In this document: in pieces, positions 42,737-51,451 of the stretch | How positions within the stretch are numbered: the first letter of the stretch is position 1 | Layout of the letters: each line of letters opens with the position of its first letter | DNA from: Streptomyces sp. NBC_00582 | GTDB lineage: Bacteria > Actinomycetota > Actinomycetes > Streptomycetales > Streptomycetaceae | Length of the DNA stretch: 64,000 nucleotides | Reading direction: 5' to 3' | Assembly (NCBI RefSeq): GCF_036345155.1 | Contig: NZ_CP107772.1 | Coordinates: 9,424,001 to 9,488,000 of the forward strand | The notes under the pieces: generated by a model | Told to the model about the DNA's origin: nothing | Seen by the model: the letters and a program-made list of their open reading frames with translations, nothing else | Database searches by the model: none | Program-made: the position numbers and the translations under genes

Positions 42737-43768
42737 TCAGGTCGATTCGCGCTTCACCAGCTCCGTCGGCAGGATCACCGCCGCCGGGTCCTCGCCGCCT
42801 ATCTGGGCGAGCAGCACCCGGACCATCTCGTTGCTGATGCGGTCGTAGGGCTGGCGGACCGTGGTGAGGGCGGGAACGGCCTCCGTCGCCGCGGTGGAGT
42901 CGTCGAAGCCGCCCACCGACACGTCCTCGGGGACCCTGCGACCCGCCCGGCGCAGCGCCGCCAGCGCGCCCTGGGCCATCAGGTCGGAGGCCACGAACAC
43001 GGCGTCCATGTCCGGGGCCTGCGCCAGCAGCCGTTCGGCGCCCGCCTCACCGCTGGCCCGGCTGTAGTCGCCGGAGACGACGAGCCGCTCGTCGATCTCG
43101 ATGCCCGCCTCCGTGAGCACCTCCCTGTACCCCGCGAGGCGGTCGACACCGCCCGGTGTGTCCAGCGGGCCACTGACGATCCCGATACGGCGGCGGCCCA
43201 GCGACAGCAGGTGGCGCACCATGTCACGGGCGCCGTCCCGGTCGTCGGCCGCCACATAGCTGACCTTGGAGCCGGGCCCCATCGGCTTGCCGCACTGGAC
43301 GAGGGGTACGCCCGCCTCGCGCAGTTGCTCGGCGACCGGGTCCCCGGAGTGGCTGGACACCAGCAGTACGCCGTCGACATGGCCCGCGGTGATGTACCGC
43401 ATGATCCGGCGCCGCTCGTCCTGCGTGCCGGCGAGCATCAGCAGCAGCGGGATGTCGTGCGCGGCCAGGGCCTGGGTGCAGCACCGCAGCAGCACGTTGA
43501 AGTTGGGGTCCTCGAAGAGCTTCTCCTGCGGTTCGGTCAGCAGGAAGCCGATCGAGTCCGAACGGCCGGTGATCAGCGAGCGGGCGTGCCGGTTCACGAC
43601 GTAACCCGTCTTGCGGATGGCGGCGTTGACCGCCTCCGCGGCCGCCGGGCTGACGTAGTGGCCGCCGTTGAGCACACGAGAGACGGTGCCTCGTGAGACC
43701 CCTGCCTCCCGCGCCACGTCGTGGATCGTCGGCGGCCTGCGCCGGCCCCCCGCATTGCTCATGGTCAT
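42737..43768 (-). CDS. LacI family regulator of the galactan-use locus
   Basis: The 343-aa protein starts at ATG 43768, which overlaps the permease stop as ATGA; a second ATG at 43762 is also possible. The helix-turn-helix is TIHDVAREAGVSRGTVSRVLNGGHYVS, followed by a two-lobed sugar-binding domain ending VSVGGFDDSTAATEAVPALTTVRQPYD. As the last gene of the ABC operon it probably represses the operon and the divergent GH42 gene through the operator at 47068-47083. A galacto-oligosaccharide is the expected inducer, inferred from the GH42 and GH53 genes. Confidence 0.9.
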   Translation of the reverse strand: MTMSNAGGRRRPPTIHDVAREAGVSRGTVSRVLNGGHYVSPAAAEAVNAAIRKTGYVVNRHARSLITGRSDSIGFLLTEPQEKLFEDPNFNVLLRCCTQALAAHDIPLLLMLAGTQDERRRIMRYITAGHVDGVLLVSSHSGDPVAEQLREAGVPLVQCGKPMGPGSKVSYVAADDRDGARDMVRHLLSLGRRRIGIVSGPLDTPGGVDRLAGYREVLTEAGIEIDERLVVSGDYSRASGEAGAERLLAQAPDMDAVFVASDLMAQGALAALRRAGRRVPEDVSVGGFDDSTAATEAVPALTTVRQPYDRISNEMVRVLLAQIGGEDPAAVILPTELVKREST

Positions 43769-44670
43769 GACTTTACGGCCCCGGACAGCAGATCCAGGCT
43801 CCAGAACCGCTGAATGACCAGGAACAGCGCCACCAGCGGGATCACCGCGAGGAACGCGCCGGTGATCACCAGCGTGTACAGCGCGGGCTGGTTCGAGCCC
43901 TGCTCCAGCAGCGTGAACAGTCCCAGCGTGATCGGGAACTTCTCGTCGTCGCTGAGCATGATGTACGGCAGCAGGAAGTTGTTCCACACCGCCACGAACT
44001 GGAACAGGAACACCGTGACCAGCCCGGGCACCATCATGGGCAGCGCGATCCGGGTGAAGATCCGCCATTCGCTCGCCCCGTCCATCCGGCCCGCCTCCAC
44101 CACGTCGGCGGGCACGGCCGCGGCCGCGTAGATGCGCGCGAGGTAGACGCCGTAGGGAGAGAGGATCTGCGGCAGCAGCACCGACCAGTAGGAGTCCGTG
44201 AGGTCCGCCTTGGCCAGCAGCAGATACTGCGGGACGGCCAGGATGATCGGCGGCATCAGGACGCCCGCGAGCAGGATGTTGAAGATCGCCTCACGGCCGC
44301 GGAAGCGGTAGGTCGCCAGGGCGTAACCGCTGAACGCCGACACGCACGTCGACAGCAGCGCGCCGAGACCGGCGTACAGGGCGGAGTTGCCCATCCACGT
44401 CCAGTAGACGCCGTCGCGGTAGGCGGTGAGCTCCTTGACGTTGTCGGTGAAGCCCGTGCCCGGCAGGAAGGTGAACGTGGAGAACAGCTCACGGCCGGAC
44501 TTGGTCGAGGCGATCACGACCCAGGCCACGGGGAGCAGGCAGTAGAGCGCGCCCAGCAGCAGGGTGACCGTCGGGATCAGTGCGACACGGCGGCGCAGGG
44601 GCGGCCGGCTCTGCGCCGCACCCGTCGTACCGGCCGCCGTGGGGGCCTTGTGTACGGCAAGAGAACTCAT
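43765..44670 (-). CDS. Carbohydrate ABC transporter permease (MalG-like)
   Basis: The 301-aa protein has six membrane helices and the EAA loop VVEAGRMDGASEWRIFTRIALPMMVPGL that contacts the ATPase. A 25-residue N-terminal extension is cytoplasmic. It works with the MalF-like permease (overlap of 4 nt) and the binding lipoprotein upstream. No ATPase gene is present in the window; Streptomyces sugar importers of this family commonly use the shared ATPase MsiK. Confidence 0.92.
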   Translation of the reverse strand: MSSLAVHKAPTAAGTTGAAQSRPPLRRRVALIPTVTLLLGALYCLLPVAWVVIASTKSGRELFSTFTFLPGTGFTDNVKELTAYRDGVYWTWMGNSALYAGLGALLSTCVSAFSGYALATYRFRGREAIFNILLAGVLMPPIILAVPQYLLLAKADLTDSYWSVLLPQILSPYGVYLARIYAAAAVPADVVEAGRMDGASEWRIFTRIALPMMVPGLVTVFLFQFVAVWNNFLLPYIMLSDDEKFPITLGLFTLLEQGSNQPALYTLVITGAFLAVIPLVALFLVIQRFWSLDLLSGAVKS

Positions 44671-45641
44671 CGTGCCGCCTCCTGCTTGTTGCGACGGTTC
44701 GCGGCCCGCAGGAAGCCGAAGCTCAGCACCAGCGTGACGAGGGCGATGATCACGGCCTCGGCGGCCGCCTGGTAGATGTCACCGGTGCCGAACGCGTCCC
44801 GGTACACCTTCATCAGCGGACTCCACGTCGTGGACACGGAGTTGGTGAGCGGTTTCAGGGTGGTCGGCTCGTTGAACACCTGGAGGGTGGCGATGATCGA
44901 GAAGAAGAAGGTCAGCACCAGCGAGGGCGCCACCATCGGGATCTTGATCCGCAGGGCGATCTGCAGCGGGGTGGCGCCGTCCAGCTTCGCGGCCTCGTAC
45001 ACCTCGGCCGGGACGGCCTGGAGCGAGGTGTAGATGACGATCATGTTGAAGCCGGTGCCGCCCCAGACGGCGATGTTGGAGAGGGCGGCATACAGGGGAC
45101 CGCCGTCCAGCAGGTCCGGCTGTGGCAGGCCCAGCTTCTCCAGCACGTAGTAGAAGGGGCTGACGTCCGGCAGGTACAGGAAGCCCCACAGCAGCGCCGC
45201 CACCACACCGGGGATGGCGTACGGCAGGAAGATCGCCAGCCGGGTGAAGGGCGCGAGCCGCACCTTCTCGGAGTCCAGCATCAGTGCGAACAGCAGGGCC
45301 AGGCCCAGCATCACCGGGACGACGATGCAGCCGTAGCCGAGGACGCGCAGCGCGCCGTCGAGCAGCTCGCTGTCGGTGAAGGCGTCCGTGTAGTTCTCGA
45401 TGCCGGCCCAGACCTCGCTGCGGGCGCCCTTGCCCAGCCCCAGGCCGGAGACGTGCACCTTGTGGAAGCTGAGCCAGACCGCGTAGCCGATGGGCAGCGC
45501 GAAGAACAACGAGAACAGGACCGTGGCGGGGAGGAGGAAGAAATAGGGGGCGCTTCGCGCTCGTTCGAGGGTGGTGCTGGGAGACGGGAGGGCGTACGGG
45601 GCCCCCTTGACCCCGTACGACTTCCGGTGTGCGGTGGTCAC
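44667..45641 (-). CDS. Carbohydrate ABC transporter permease (MalF-like)
   Basis: The 324-aa protein has six predicted helices (YFFLLPATVLFSLFFALPIGYAVWLSF is the first) and an EAA loop, VYEAAKLDGATPLQIALRIKIPMVAP. The GTG start overlaps the binding-protein stop as GTGA. Together with the MalG-like partner it forms the channel for an oligosaccharide, probably derived from galactan. Confidence 0.92.
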   Translation of the reverse strand: MTTAHRKSYGVKGAPYALPSPSTTLERARSAPYFFLLPATVLFSLFFALPIGYAVWLSFHKVHVSGLGLGKGARSEVWAGIENYTDAFTDSELLDGALRVLGYGCIVVPVMLGLALLFALMLDSEKVRLAPFTRLAIFLPYAIPGVVAALLWGFLYLPDVSPFYYVLEKLGLPQPDLLDGGPLYAALSNIAVWGGTGFNMIVIYTSLQAVPAEVYEAAKLDGATPLQIALRIKIPMVAPSLVLTFFFSIIATLQVFNEPTTLKPLTNSVSTTWSPLMKVYRDAFGTGDIYQAAAEAVIIALVTLVLSFGFLRAANRRNKQEAAR

Positions 45642-46969
45642 TCGGAGACCTCGAAGCCCTGCTTCTTGAGGTCGGCGACCGTGGCGTCCTGCATGGTGTC
45701 CAGGGCGGCGGAGAAGTCCGACTTGTTCTTGGCGGCTGCGCCGAAGGCGTCGTTGAAGGTCTGGTAGGCGACGTTCACGTTGGGGCCCCAGGCCGAGGGC
45801 GCCGTGGTCTTCGCGATCTTGGCGGCCAGCGTGTAGAAGTCCGCCTGCGTCGAGAAGTAGTCCGGCGGGGTGGTGAAGGCGCCGCTGGTCTGGGCGTTGG
45901 TGGCGGCCGGGTAGATGCCGCTCTCCTTGGCCAGCGCCTGCAGCGCCTCGCCGTCGGTGTTCAGCCAGGCGGCGAACTTCGCGGCGGCCTCCTGGTGCTT
46001 GGAGTCCGTCGTCACGGCGGTGGAGGATCCGCCCCAGCTGCCGGTGACGTCGTCACCGGCCGACCACTGGGGGAGCGGGGCCATGGCCCACTTGCCCTTG
46101 GTGTCGGGCGCGGCGGTGGTCAGCGTGCCCGGCGCCCACACGGCCGACACCCAGGCGATCTGCTTGCCGGTGTTGAGCGCCTTGTTCCAGGCCGGGGTGT
46201 ACATCGGCTGGTTGTCGATGGCGCCCTCCTTGACGAGGCCGCCCCAGAAGTCGGCGACCTTCTTGGTGGCCGCGTCGTTGATCCCGACCTGCCACTTGTC
46301 GCCGGAGGTGGTCCACCACTTGGCGCCGGCCTGCTGGGCGAGGCCCGCGAAGAGACCGGAGTCGTTGGCGGAGAACGTGGTGAGGTCCGTCTGCGGCGCC
46401 TTCTTCTTCAGCGCGCGGGCGGTCTCGGCGAACTCGTCCCAGGTCGTCGGGACCGTCAGGCCGTACTTCTTGAAGAGGTCGGCGCGGTAGTAGAACATCA
46501 TCGGGCCGATGTCCTGCGGGACCGCGTAGACCGCGTCCGTGCCCAGTGTGGTCTGCTGCCACACCCCGTCGGCGAACCTGCTCTTCGCGTCCCCGACGTT
46601 CTTCGCTATGTCCGCCAGCGCGTCATTGCTGACCAGCGTCGGCAGCGCCTGGTACTCGGCCTGCACCAGGTCGGGCGCCTTGCCCGCCTTGTGCGCGGTG
46701 AGGATCTTGGTGACCAGCGTGTCGCCGGACGCCTGCTTCTTCACCGTGACGGTGATCTTGTCCTTCTTGCCCTGGCCCTTGTTCCAGAGGTCGACGACCT
46801 TGTCCATGCCGGGCGTCCAGGTCCAGTACGTGAGCGAGACCGGACCGGACTCGGCCTTGCCCTCGTCGTCGGACGAGCCGCAGGCGGCGAGTGCGGTGGC
46901 GCCGAGGGTGACGGCGAGGACGGAGGCCGCGCTTCTGACAAGGAGCCGTCGGCGCTGCGTGTTGGGCAT
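45638..46969 (-). CDS. Extracellular sugar-binding lipoprotein of the galactan ABC importer
   Basis: The 443-aa protein starts MPNTQRRRLLVRSAA, has a hydrophobic signal segment and a lipobox (LAAC, cysteine near residue 30), so it is anchored to the outer face of the membrane. The mature part matches the extracellular solute-binding family 1: VSLTYWTWTPG, ALPTLVSNDALADI, VYAVPQDIGPMMFYYRADLFKKYGL and WDEFAETARALKK. ATG 46969 was chosen over the longer frame from 47062, which runs into the operator. It is the first gene of the operon. Confidence 0.93.
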   Translation of the reverse strand: MPNTQRRRLLVRSAASVLAVTLGATALAACGSSDDEGKAESGPVSLTYWTWTPGMDKVVDLWNKGQGKKDKITVTVKKQASGDTLVTKILTAHKAGKAPDLVQAEYQALPTLVSNDALADIAKNVGDAKSRFADGVWQQTTLGTDAVYAVPQDIGPMMFYYRADLFKKYGLTVPTTWDEFAETARALKKKAPQTDLTTFSANDSGLFAGLAQQAGAKWWTTSGDKWQVGINDAATKKVADFWGGLVKEGAIDNQPMYTPAWNKALNTGKQIAWVSAVWAPGTLTTAAPDTKGKWAMAPLPQWSAGDDVTGSWGGSSTAVTTDSKHQEAAAKFAAWLNTDGEALQALAKESGIYPAATNAQTSGAFTTPPDYFSTQADFYTLAAKIAKTTAPSAWGPNVNVAYQTFNDAFGAAAKNKSDFSAALDTMQDATVADLKKQGFEVSE

Positions 46970-47067
46970 GGATCTCTCCCCTGACCTGGGTCCCCACCGG
47001 ATGCGGGAACCTGCCATGCGAAGGCACGACCGGGGACCCCGCCCGTCGCGAGGCCCTGTCATGCTGT

Positions 47068-47083
47068 CTGTGAGCGTTCACAG
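47068..47083. promoter_or_regulatory. LacI-type operator of the galactan locus
   Basis: CTGTGAGCGTTCACAG has perfect 6-bp arms (CTGTGA/TCACAG) around GCGT. It sits at the expected start of transcription of the ABC operon, directly after its -10 box, and in the gap to the divergent GH42 gene. Repression of both directions by the LacI protein at 42737-43768 is inferred. Confidence 0.75.
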
Positions 47084-47110
47084 TAGAGAAACATCCCGGA
47101 CACTTGTCAA
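47082..47110 (-). promoter_or_regulatory. Near-consensus promoter of the ABC operon
   Basis: On the minus strand TTGACA (47110-47105), a 17-nt spacer and TCTACT (47087-47082) form an almost ideal housekeeping promoter. The operator starts at the last bases of the -10 box, a classic blocking position. Confidence 0.8.
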
Positions 47111-47133
47111 TGGTTGTTGCTGTGCGGTTATGT
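47104..47133 (+). promoter_or_regulatory. Candidate promoter of the GH42 gene
   Basis: TTGTCA (47104-47109) and TTATGT (47128-47133) are separated by 18 nt. The -35 overlaps the opposite promoter's -35, so the two genes share a control region. The operator lies about 20 bp upstream. Confidence 0.5.
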
Positions 47134-47197
47134 TGGGCTCCGAACGCCGCCACAGTGTGTGCACGTTCCCAAATGATCGATAAAACGGGAGACATCC

Positions 47198-49219
47198 ATG
47201 CCGGAGACCACCCCCAAGGGCCTCACCAGGCTCGCCTTCGGTGGGGACTACAACCCCGAGCAGTGGCCGGAAAGCGTCTGGCAGGAGGACGTCCGGCTGA
47301 TGCGGGAGGCCGGCGTCACCATGGTGAGTATCGGGATCTTCTCCTGGGCCCTGCTGGAGCCCTCGCCGGGGGAGTACGACTTCGGCTGGCTGGACCGGAT
47401 CATCGGCCTGCTCCACGACAACGGCATCCGCGTCGACCTCGGCACCCCCACCGTCGTCCCGCCGGTGTGGTTCTACCGCGCCCACCCCGAGGCCCTGCCC
47501 GTGACCGCCGAGGGCACCCGCCTGGAGTTCGGCTCCCGCGGCGCCATCTGCCACAGCAACGCCGACTACCGCGCGGCCGCCGCGACCATCACCACCCGGC
47601 TCGCCGAGCGCTACGGCGACCACCCGGCCCTCGCGATGTGGCACGTCCACAACGAGTACGGCGTCCCCGTCTCGGCCTGCTACTGCGCCTCCTGCGCCGC
47701 ACACTTCCGCCGCTGGCTCGCGACGACGTACGGCACGGTCGAGGCGGTGAACGCGGCCTGGGGCACCGCCTTCTGGGGCCAGCGCTACGCGAGCCTCGAG
47801 GACGTCAACCCGCCGCGCGCCACCCCCACCGTCGGCAATCCGGGCCAGGCCCTCGACTACAAGCGCTTCGCCGACGCCACCATGCGCGAGAACTTCGTGG
47901 CGGAGCGGGACATCCTGCACCGCCTCGCACCGGACGTCCCGGTCACCACCAACTTCATGACGGCCCTCAGCCAGTGCGACTCCGTCGACTACTGGGCCTG
48001 GGGCCGCGAGGTCGACATCGTCACCAACGACCACTACCTCATCACCGACGGCCGCCGCACCCACGTCAACCTGGCGATGGCCGCCGACCTCACCCGCTCC
48101 GTCGCGGGCGGCGCCCCCTGGATCCTGCTCGAACACTCGACCTCGGGCATCAACTGGCAGCCCCGCAACCCCGCCAAGGCGCCCGGCCAGATGGCCCGCA
48201 ACTCCCTCGGCCATGTCGCCCGCGGCTCCGAGGGCGCGATGTTCTTCCAGTGGCGGCAGTCCCGGCGCGGCGCCGAGAAGTTCCACTCGGCGATGGTCCC
48301 GCACGGCGGCACCGACACCCGTGTGTGGCGCGAGGTCGTCGAGCTCGGCGCGTCCCTCGACTCCCTGGCCACCATCCGGGGCACCCGCACCGAGGCCGAT
48401 GTGGCGGTGCTGTGGGACTGGCACTCCTGGTGGGCGCAGAACCTGGCCTGGCGCCCCAGCGAGGACCACGACGCCCGCGAGCGCGCCGACGCCTTCTACG
48501 AGGCGCTCTACGACCGTCACCTCACCGTCGACTTCGCCCACCCCGAGGCCGACCTGTCGGCGTACCCCCTGGTCGTGGTGCCCGCCCTGTACCTGATGAC
48601 GGAGGCGGCCGGGAACAACCTCACGGAGTACGTCGAGAACGGCGGCACCCTCGTCGTGTCGTACTTCTCGGGCATCGTCGACGAGCACGACGCCGTCCAC
48701 GAGGGCGCCTACCCGGGCGTGCTGCGCGACGTCCTCGGCCTGACCGTCGAGGAGTTCTCCCCGCTCCTCGCCGACCAGGGCGTACGGCTGACCGGCCCCG
48801 ACGGCTGCGAACTCGGCGGCGACGTGTGGAGCGAGTTCGTCGTGCCGCGCGGCGCCGAGACCGTCTGGACGTACGCCGACGGCCTCACCGCAGGACACCC
48901 GGCCGTCACCCGGCACCGCCTCGGCGAGGGCACCGCCTGGTACGTCTCCACCCGCCTCGGCCACGAGGGCCTGGACGCCGTGCTCGGCCGGGCCGCCGAG
49001 GACGCGCGCCTCGACCCGCGTGCCGACCTGCCCCATGACGTCGAGGTCGTCCGCCGCTCGGGGGAGACCGGCAGCTACGTCTTCGCGATCAACCACACCG
49101 CCACCGACGCCAAGGTGCCGCTGGAGGCCGCCGGCACCGAGCTGCTCACGGGCGAACGCGCCGCCGGCCGCCTCGCGGTCCCGGCGGGAGCCGTACGGGT
49201 CGTCCGACTCGACGGCTGA
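47198..49219 (+). CDS. GH42 beta-galactosidase
   Basis: The 673-aa protein lacks a signal peptide and so is intracellular. It has the GH42 layout: FGGDYNPEQWPESVW at the start, the acid/base Glu153 in WHVHNEYG, a zinc-type cysteine set (Cys161, Cys163, Cys166), the nucleophile Glu312 in ILLEHSTSGINWQ, a trimerisation domain from about residue 390, and a small C-terminal beta domain. It would hydrolyse imported galacto-oligosaccharides to galactose. It is divergent from the ABC operon and shares its control region. Confidence 0.94.
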   Translation: MPETTPKGLTRLAFGGDYNPEQWPESVWQEDVRLMREAGVTMVSIGIFSWALLEPSPGEYDFGWLDRIIGLLHDNGIRVDLGTPTVVPPVWFYRAHPEALPVTAEGTRLEFGSRGAICHSNADYRAAAATITTRLAERYGDHPALAMWHVHNEYGVPVSACYCASCAAHFRRWLATTYGTVEAVNAAWGTAFWGQRYASLEDVNPPRATPTVGNPGQALDYKRFADATMRENFVAERDILHRLAPDVPVTTNFMTALSQCDSVDYWAWGREVDIVTNDHYLITDGRRTHVNLAMAADLTRSVAGGAPWILLEHSTSGINWQPRNPAKAPGQMARNSLGHVARGSEGAMFFQWRQSRRGAEKFHSAMVPHGGTDTRVWREVVELGASLDSLATIRGTRTEADVAVLWDWHSWWAQNLAWRPSEDHDARERADAFYEALYDRHLTVDFAHPEADLSAYPLVVVPALYLMTEAAGNNLTEYVENGGTLVVSYFSGIVDEHDAVHEGAYPGVLRDVLGLTVEEFSPLLADQGVRLTGPDGCELGGDVWSEFVVPRGAETVWTYADGLTAGHPAVTRHRLGEGTAWYVSTRLGHEGLDAVLGRAAEDARLDPRADLPHDVEVVRRSGETGSYVFAINHTATDAKVPLEAAGTELLTGERAAGRLAVPAGAVRVVRLDG

Positions 49220-49226
49220 GCCGACT

Positions 49227-49267
49227 CCCCCTCCGCCCGTGGAGCCGCGAGCCGCGGGCGGAGGGGG
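49227..49267 (+). terminator. Hairpin after the GH42 gene
   Basis: CCCCCTCCGCCCG (49227-49239) pairs with CGGGCGGAGGGGG (49255-49267) around a 15-nt loop. It lies between the GH42 and GH53 genes, so the latter probably has its own promoter or receives partial read-through. Confidence 0.7.
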
Positions 49268-49271
49268 TCTC

Positions 49272-49287
49272 TCCCTCGTACGAGGGA
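49272..49287. promoter_or_regulatory. 16-bp palindrome before the GH53 gene
   Basis: TCCCTCGTACGAGGGA is a perfect palindrome ending 34 bp before the GH53 start. It differs from the operator at 47068-47083, so a different regulator may bind here. Function is not established. Confidence 0.5.
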
Positions 49288-49321
49288 TCCCACCCATACG
49301 TCGAAGGGACGACGGACGACG

Positions 49322-50890
49322 ATGTTCCATCCCAGACGCACCCTCAGAGCCCTGCTCCTGCCGCTCGTCGCGGGGCTCGCCCTCATCTCCCTGCCCGCGC
49401 AGACCGCCCAGGCGGCGAGCACGCTCACCAACGGCGGTTTCGAGTCCGACGGCACCGGCACCGCCACCCCCACGGGCTGGTCCACCTACTCGGCCGCGGG
49501 GCAGAACGCCGCCTCCTTCACCGAGTCCGGCGGCCACGGCGGCAGCTACCGCCTCACCCACTGGGCGTCCACCGCCTACAAGGTGGAGACGTACCAGTAC
49601 CTCTCCGGGCTGACCAACGGGAACCACACCCTCACCGCCTGGGTCCGCTCCGGCGGCGGCCAGAACTCCGCCTACCTGGCCCTGAAGAACTGCGGCAGCG
49701 CGGAACAGCGCACCGATCTGCCGGTGTCCACCAGCAGCTGGGTCCGGATCGTCACGTCGATCAACGTGACGAACAACCAGTGCACGATCAGCATCAACAG
49801 TGACGCGAAAGCGGGCAACTGGATCAATGTGGACGACCTGACCTTCACGTCCGGATCAACAGGCCTTGCCATCAAGGGATCCGACATCTCCTCCCTCGCC
49901 AAGAGCGAGGCCCTCGGCGGCGTCTACAAGACCAGCTCCGGCACCACCGGCGACGCGGTCACCATCCTGAAGAACGCCGGCATGAACTACGCGCGCCTGA
50001 AGGTCTGGGTGAACCCCGCCGACGGCTACAACAACAAGACGCGCGTCCTGGCCATGGCCAAGCGGATCAAGGCCGCCGGCATGAAACTGCTGGTCGACTT
50101 CCACTACTCGGACACCTGGGCCGACCCCGGCAAGCAGACCAAGCCCGCCGCCTGGTCGGGCCACTCCTACAGCCAGCTCAAGACGGACGTCTACAACCAC
50201 ACGTACGACGTACTCAACGCGCTCAAGTCCCAGGGCACCACGGCCGACATGGTCCAGGTCGGCAACGAGATCAACGGCGGCATGCTGTGGAGCGAGGGTT
50301 CCACGGACAACTGGTCGCAACTCGCCGGGCTGATCAACTCCGGCTACAGCGCCGTCAAGGCGGTCTCCTCCGGCACCCAGGTCGCCCTGCACCTCGCCAA
50401 CGCCGGTGACGACGCCACCGTCCGCTGGTGGTTCGACAACGCCAAGACGTACGGCATCACCTACGACGTGATCGGCCTGTCGTACTACGGCTACTGGCAC
50501 GGCTCCCTGGCCGCCGCCCAGACCACCCTGGACGACGTGGCCTCGCGCTACTCCAAGCCGGTGTTCATCGCCGAGACGGCCTACCCCTTCCGGCTCGACA
50601 GCGAGGACTCGCTCACCAACCAGATCGACACCACCGGTGAACTGGTCACCGGCTACCCGGCCACCGCGGCCGGTCAGCTCGCCTGGATGAACGCGGTCGC
50701 GAACATCGTGGAGGCCGTCCCGAACGGGCGCGGGCTCGGCGTCTTCTACTGGGAGGCGACCTGGACCGCCGTCACCGGCAACGGCTGGGACCCGACCGAC
50801 GCCACCTCGGGCAACGGCTGGGAAAACCAGGCCCTGTTCGGCTACGACGACAAGGCCCTGTCCTCGACGGCGTGGTTCAGCCACCGCTGA
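49322..50890 (+). CDS. Secreted GH53 arabinogalactan endo-beta-1,4-galactanase
   Basis: The 522-aa protein has a signal peptide ending near TAQAAS (residue about 32), then a beta-sandwich carbohydrate-binding-like region (residues about 33-177; NGGFESDGTGTATPTGWSTYS at its start) and a GH53 barrel (about 182-520). The acid/base is Glu316 in VGNEINGG and the nucleophile Glu418 in FIAETAYPF. It cuts beta-1,4-galactan (pectic side chains) outside the cell, feeding the ABC importer and GH42 enzyme encoded next to it. The binding module may be of the galactan-binding type, which cannot be settled by eye. Confidence 0.94.
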   Translation: MFHPRRTLRALLLPLVAGLALISLPAQTAQAASTLTNGGFESDGTGTATPTGWSTYSAAGQNAASFTESGGHGGSYRLTHWASTAYKVETYQYLSGLTNGNHTLTAWVRSGGGQNSAYLALKNCGSAEQRTDLPVSTSSWVRIVTSINVTNNQCTISINSDAKAGNWINVDDLTFTSGSTGLAIKGSDISSLAKSEALGGVYKTSSGTTGDAVTILKNAGMNYARLKVWVNPADGYNNKTRVLAMAKRIKAAGMKLLVDFHYSDTWADPGKQTKPAAWSGHSYSQLKTDVYNHTYDVLNALKSQGTTADMVQVGNEINGGMLWSEGSTDNWSQLAGLINSGYSAVKAVSSGTQVALHLANAGDDATVRWWFDNAKTYGITYDVIGLSYYGYWHGSLAAAQTTLDDVASRYSKPVFIAETAYPFRLDSEDSLTNQIDTTGELVTGYPATAAGQLAWMNAVANIVEAVPNGRGLGVFYWEATWTAVTGNGWDPTDATSGNGWENQALFGYDDKALSSTAWFSHR

Positions 50891-50907
50891 CGACCCGACC
50901 CGGTGAA

Positions 50908-50945
50908 CCGGGGGCCCGGCCGCGACCGCGCGGCCGGGCCCCCGG
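50908..50945 (+). terminator. Strong hairpin terminator after the GH53 gene
   Basis: A perfect 17-bp stem, CCGGGGGCCCGGCCGCG (50908-50924) with CGCGGCCGGGCCCCCGG (50929-50945), closes a 4-nt loop 18 bp after the stop. Confidence 0.85.
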
Positions 50946-51093
50946 CGGTGTTTCCGGTGGTGAACGCGAACGCCCTTTCGTGGCAAGGGTGTTCGATCCC
51001 GGCCAAGGCTTCCGGAGTGCGGGACACGGTGGCCCCGACTGCGGAAGAGTGGGACGACACGGCACGAGGAGGCCCGGACAAAGGGGGACGACG

Positions 51094-51381
51094 ATGCTGA
51101 GGACTCCCGGTGGCGAGAGGCGACTGGACATCCTGGAGTGGCTGAAGGATCCGGCCCGCCACTTCCCGCCCCAGCGGCACGCGGATCTCGTCGAGGACGG
51201 CGTCACCGCGGACGCGATCGCGGCGAAACTCGGCGTGCGCCGCCGGGTCGCCGACACCCATCTCGCCCTGCTCACCGACCTCGGCCTGCTGCGCGCCACC
51301 CGCGTCAAGCGGCGCCTCCACTACCGGCGCGACGAGATGCGCATCGCCGAGGTGGCCCGCATGTTCGAGAAGGGCTGGTGA
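51094..51381 (+). CDS. Small ArsR-like winged-helix regulator
   Basis: The 95-aa protein starts MLRTPGGERRLDILEWLKDPARHFPPQ and contains a winged helix with DAIAAKLGVRRRVADTHLALLTDLGLLRATRVKRRLHYRRDE. It resembles ArsR-type proteins reduced to the DNA-binding domain; no metal-binding cysteines are present, so it is unlikely to sense metals. ATG 51094 follows an AAGGGGGA ribosome site. It lies 70 bp before an SMP-30-like gene on the same strand, a possible target. Confidence 0.82.
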   Translation: MLRTPGGERRLDILEWLKDPARHFPPQRHADLVEDGVTADAIAAKLGVRRRVADTHLALLTDLGLLRATRVKRRLHYRRDEMRIAEVARMFEKGW

Positions 51382-51451
51382 CGGGCCACCCGGAAAGGAC
51401 GTCCGAGCACCTGCGAGGATGGCCGCCTCCGCCAGGAAGGACGGACCCGCC

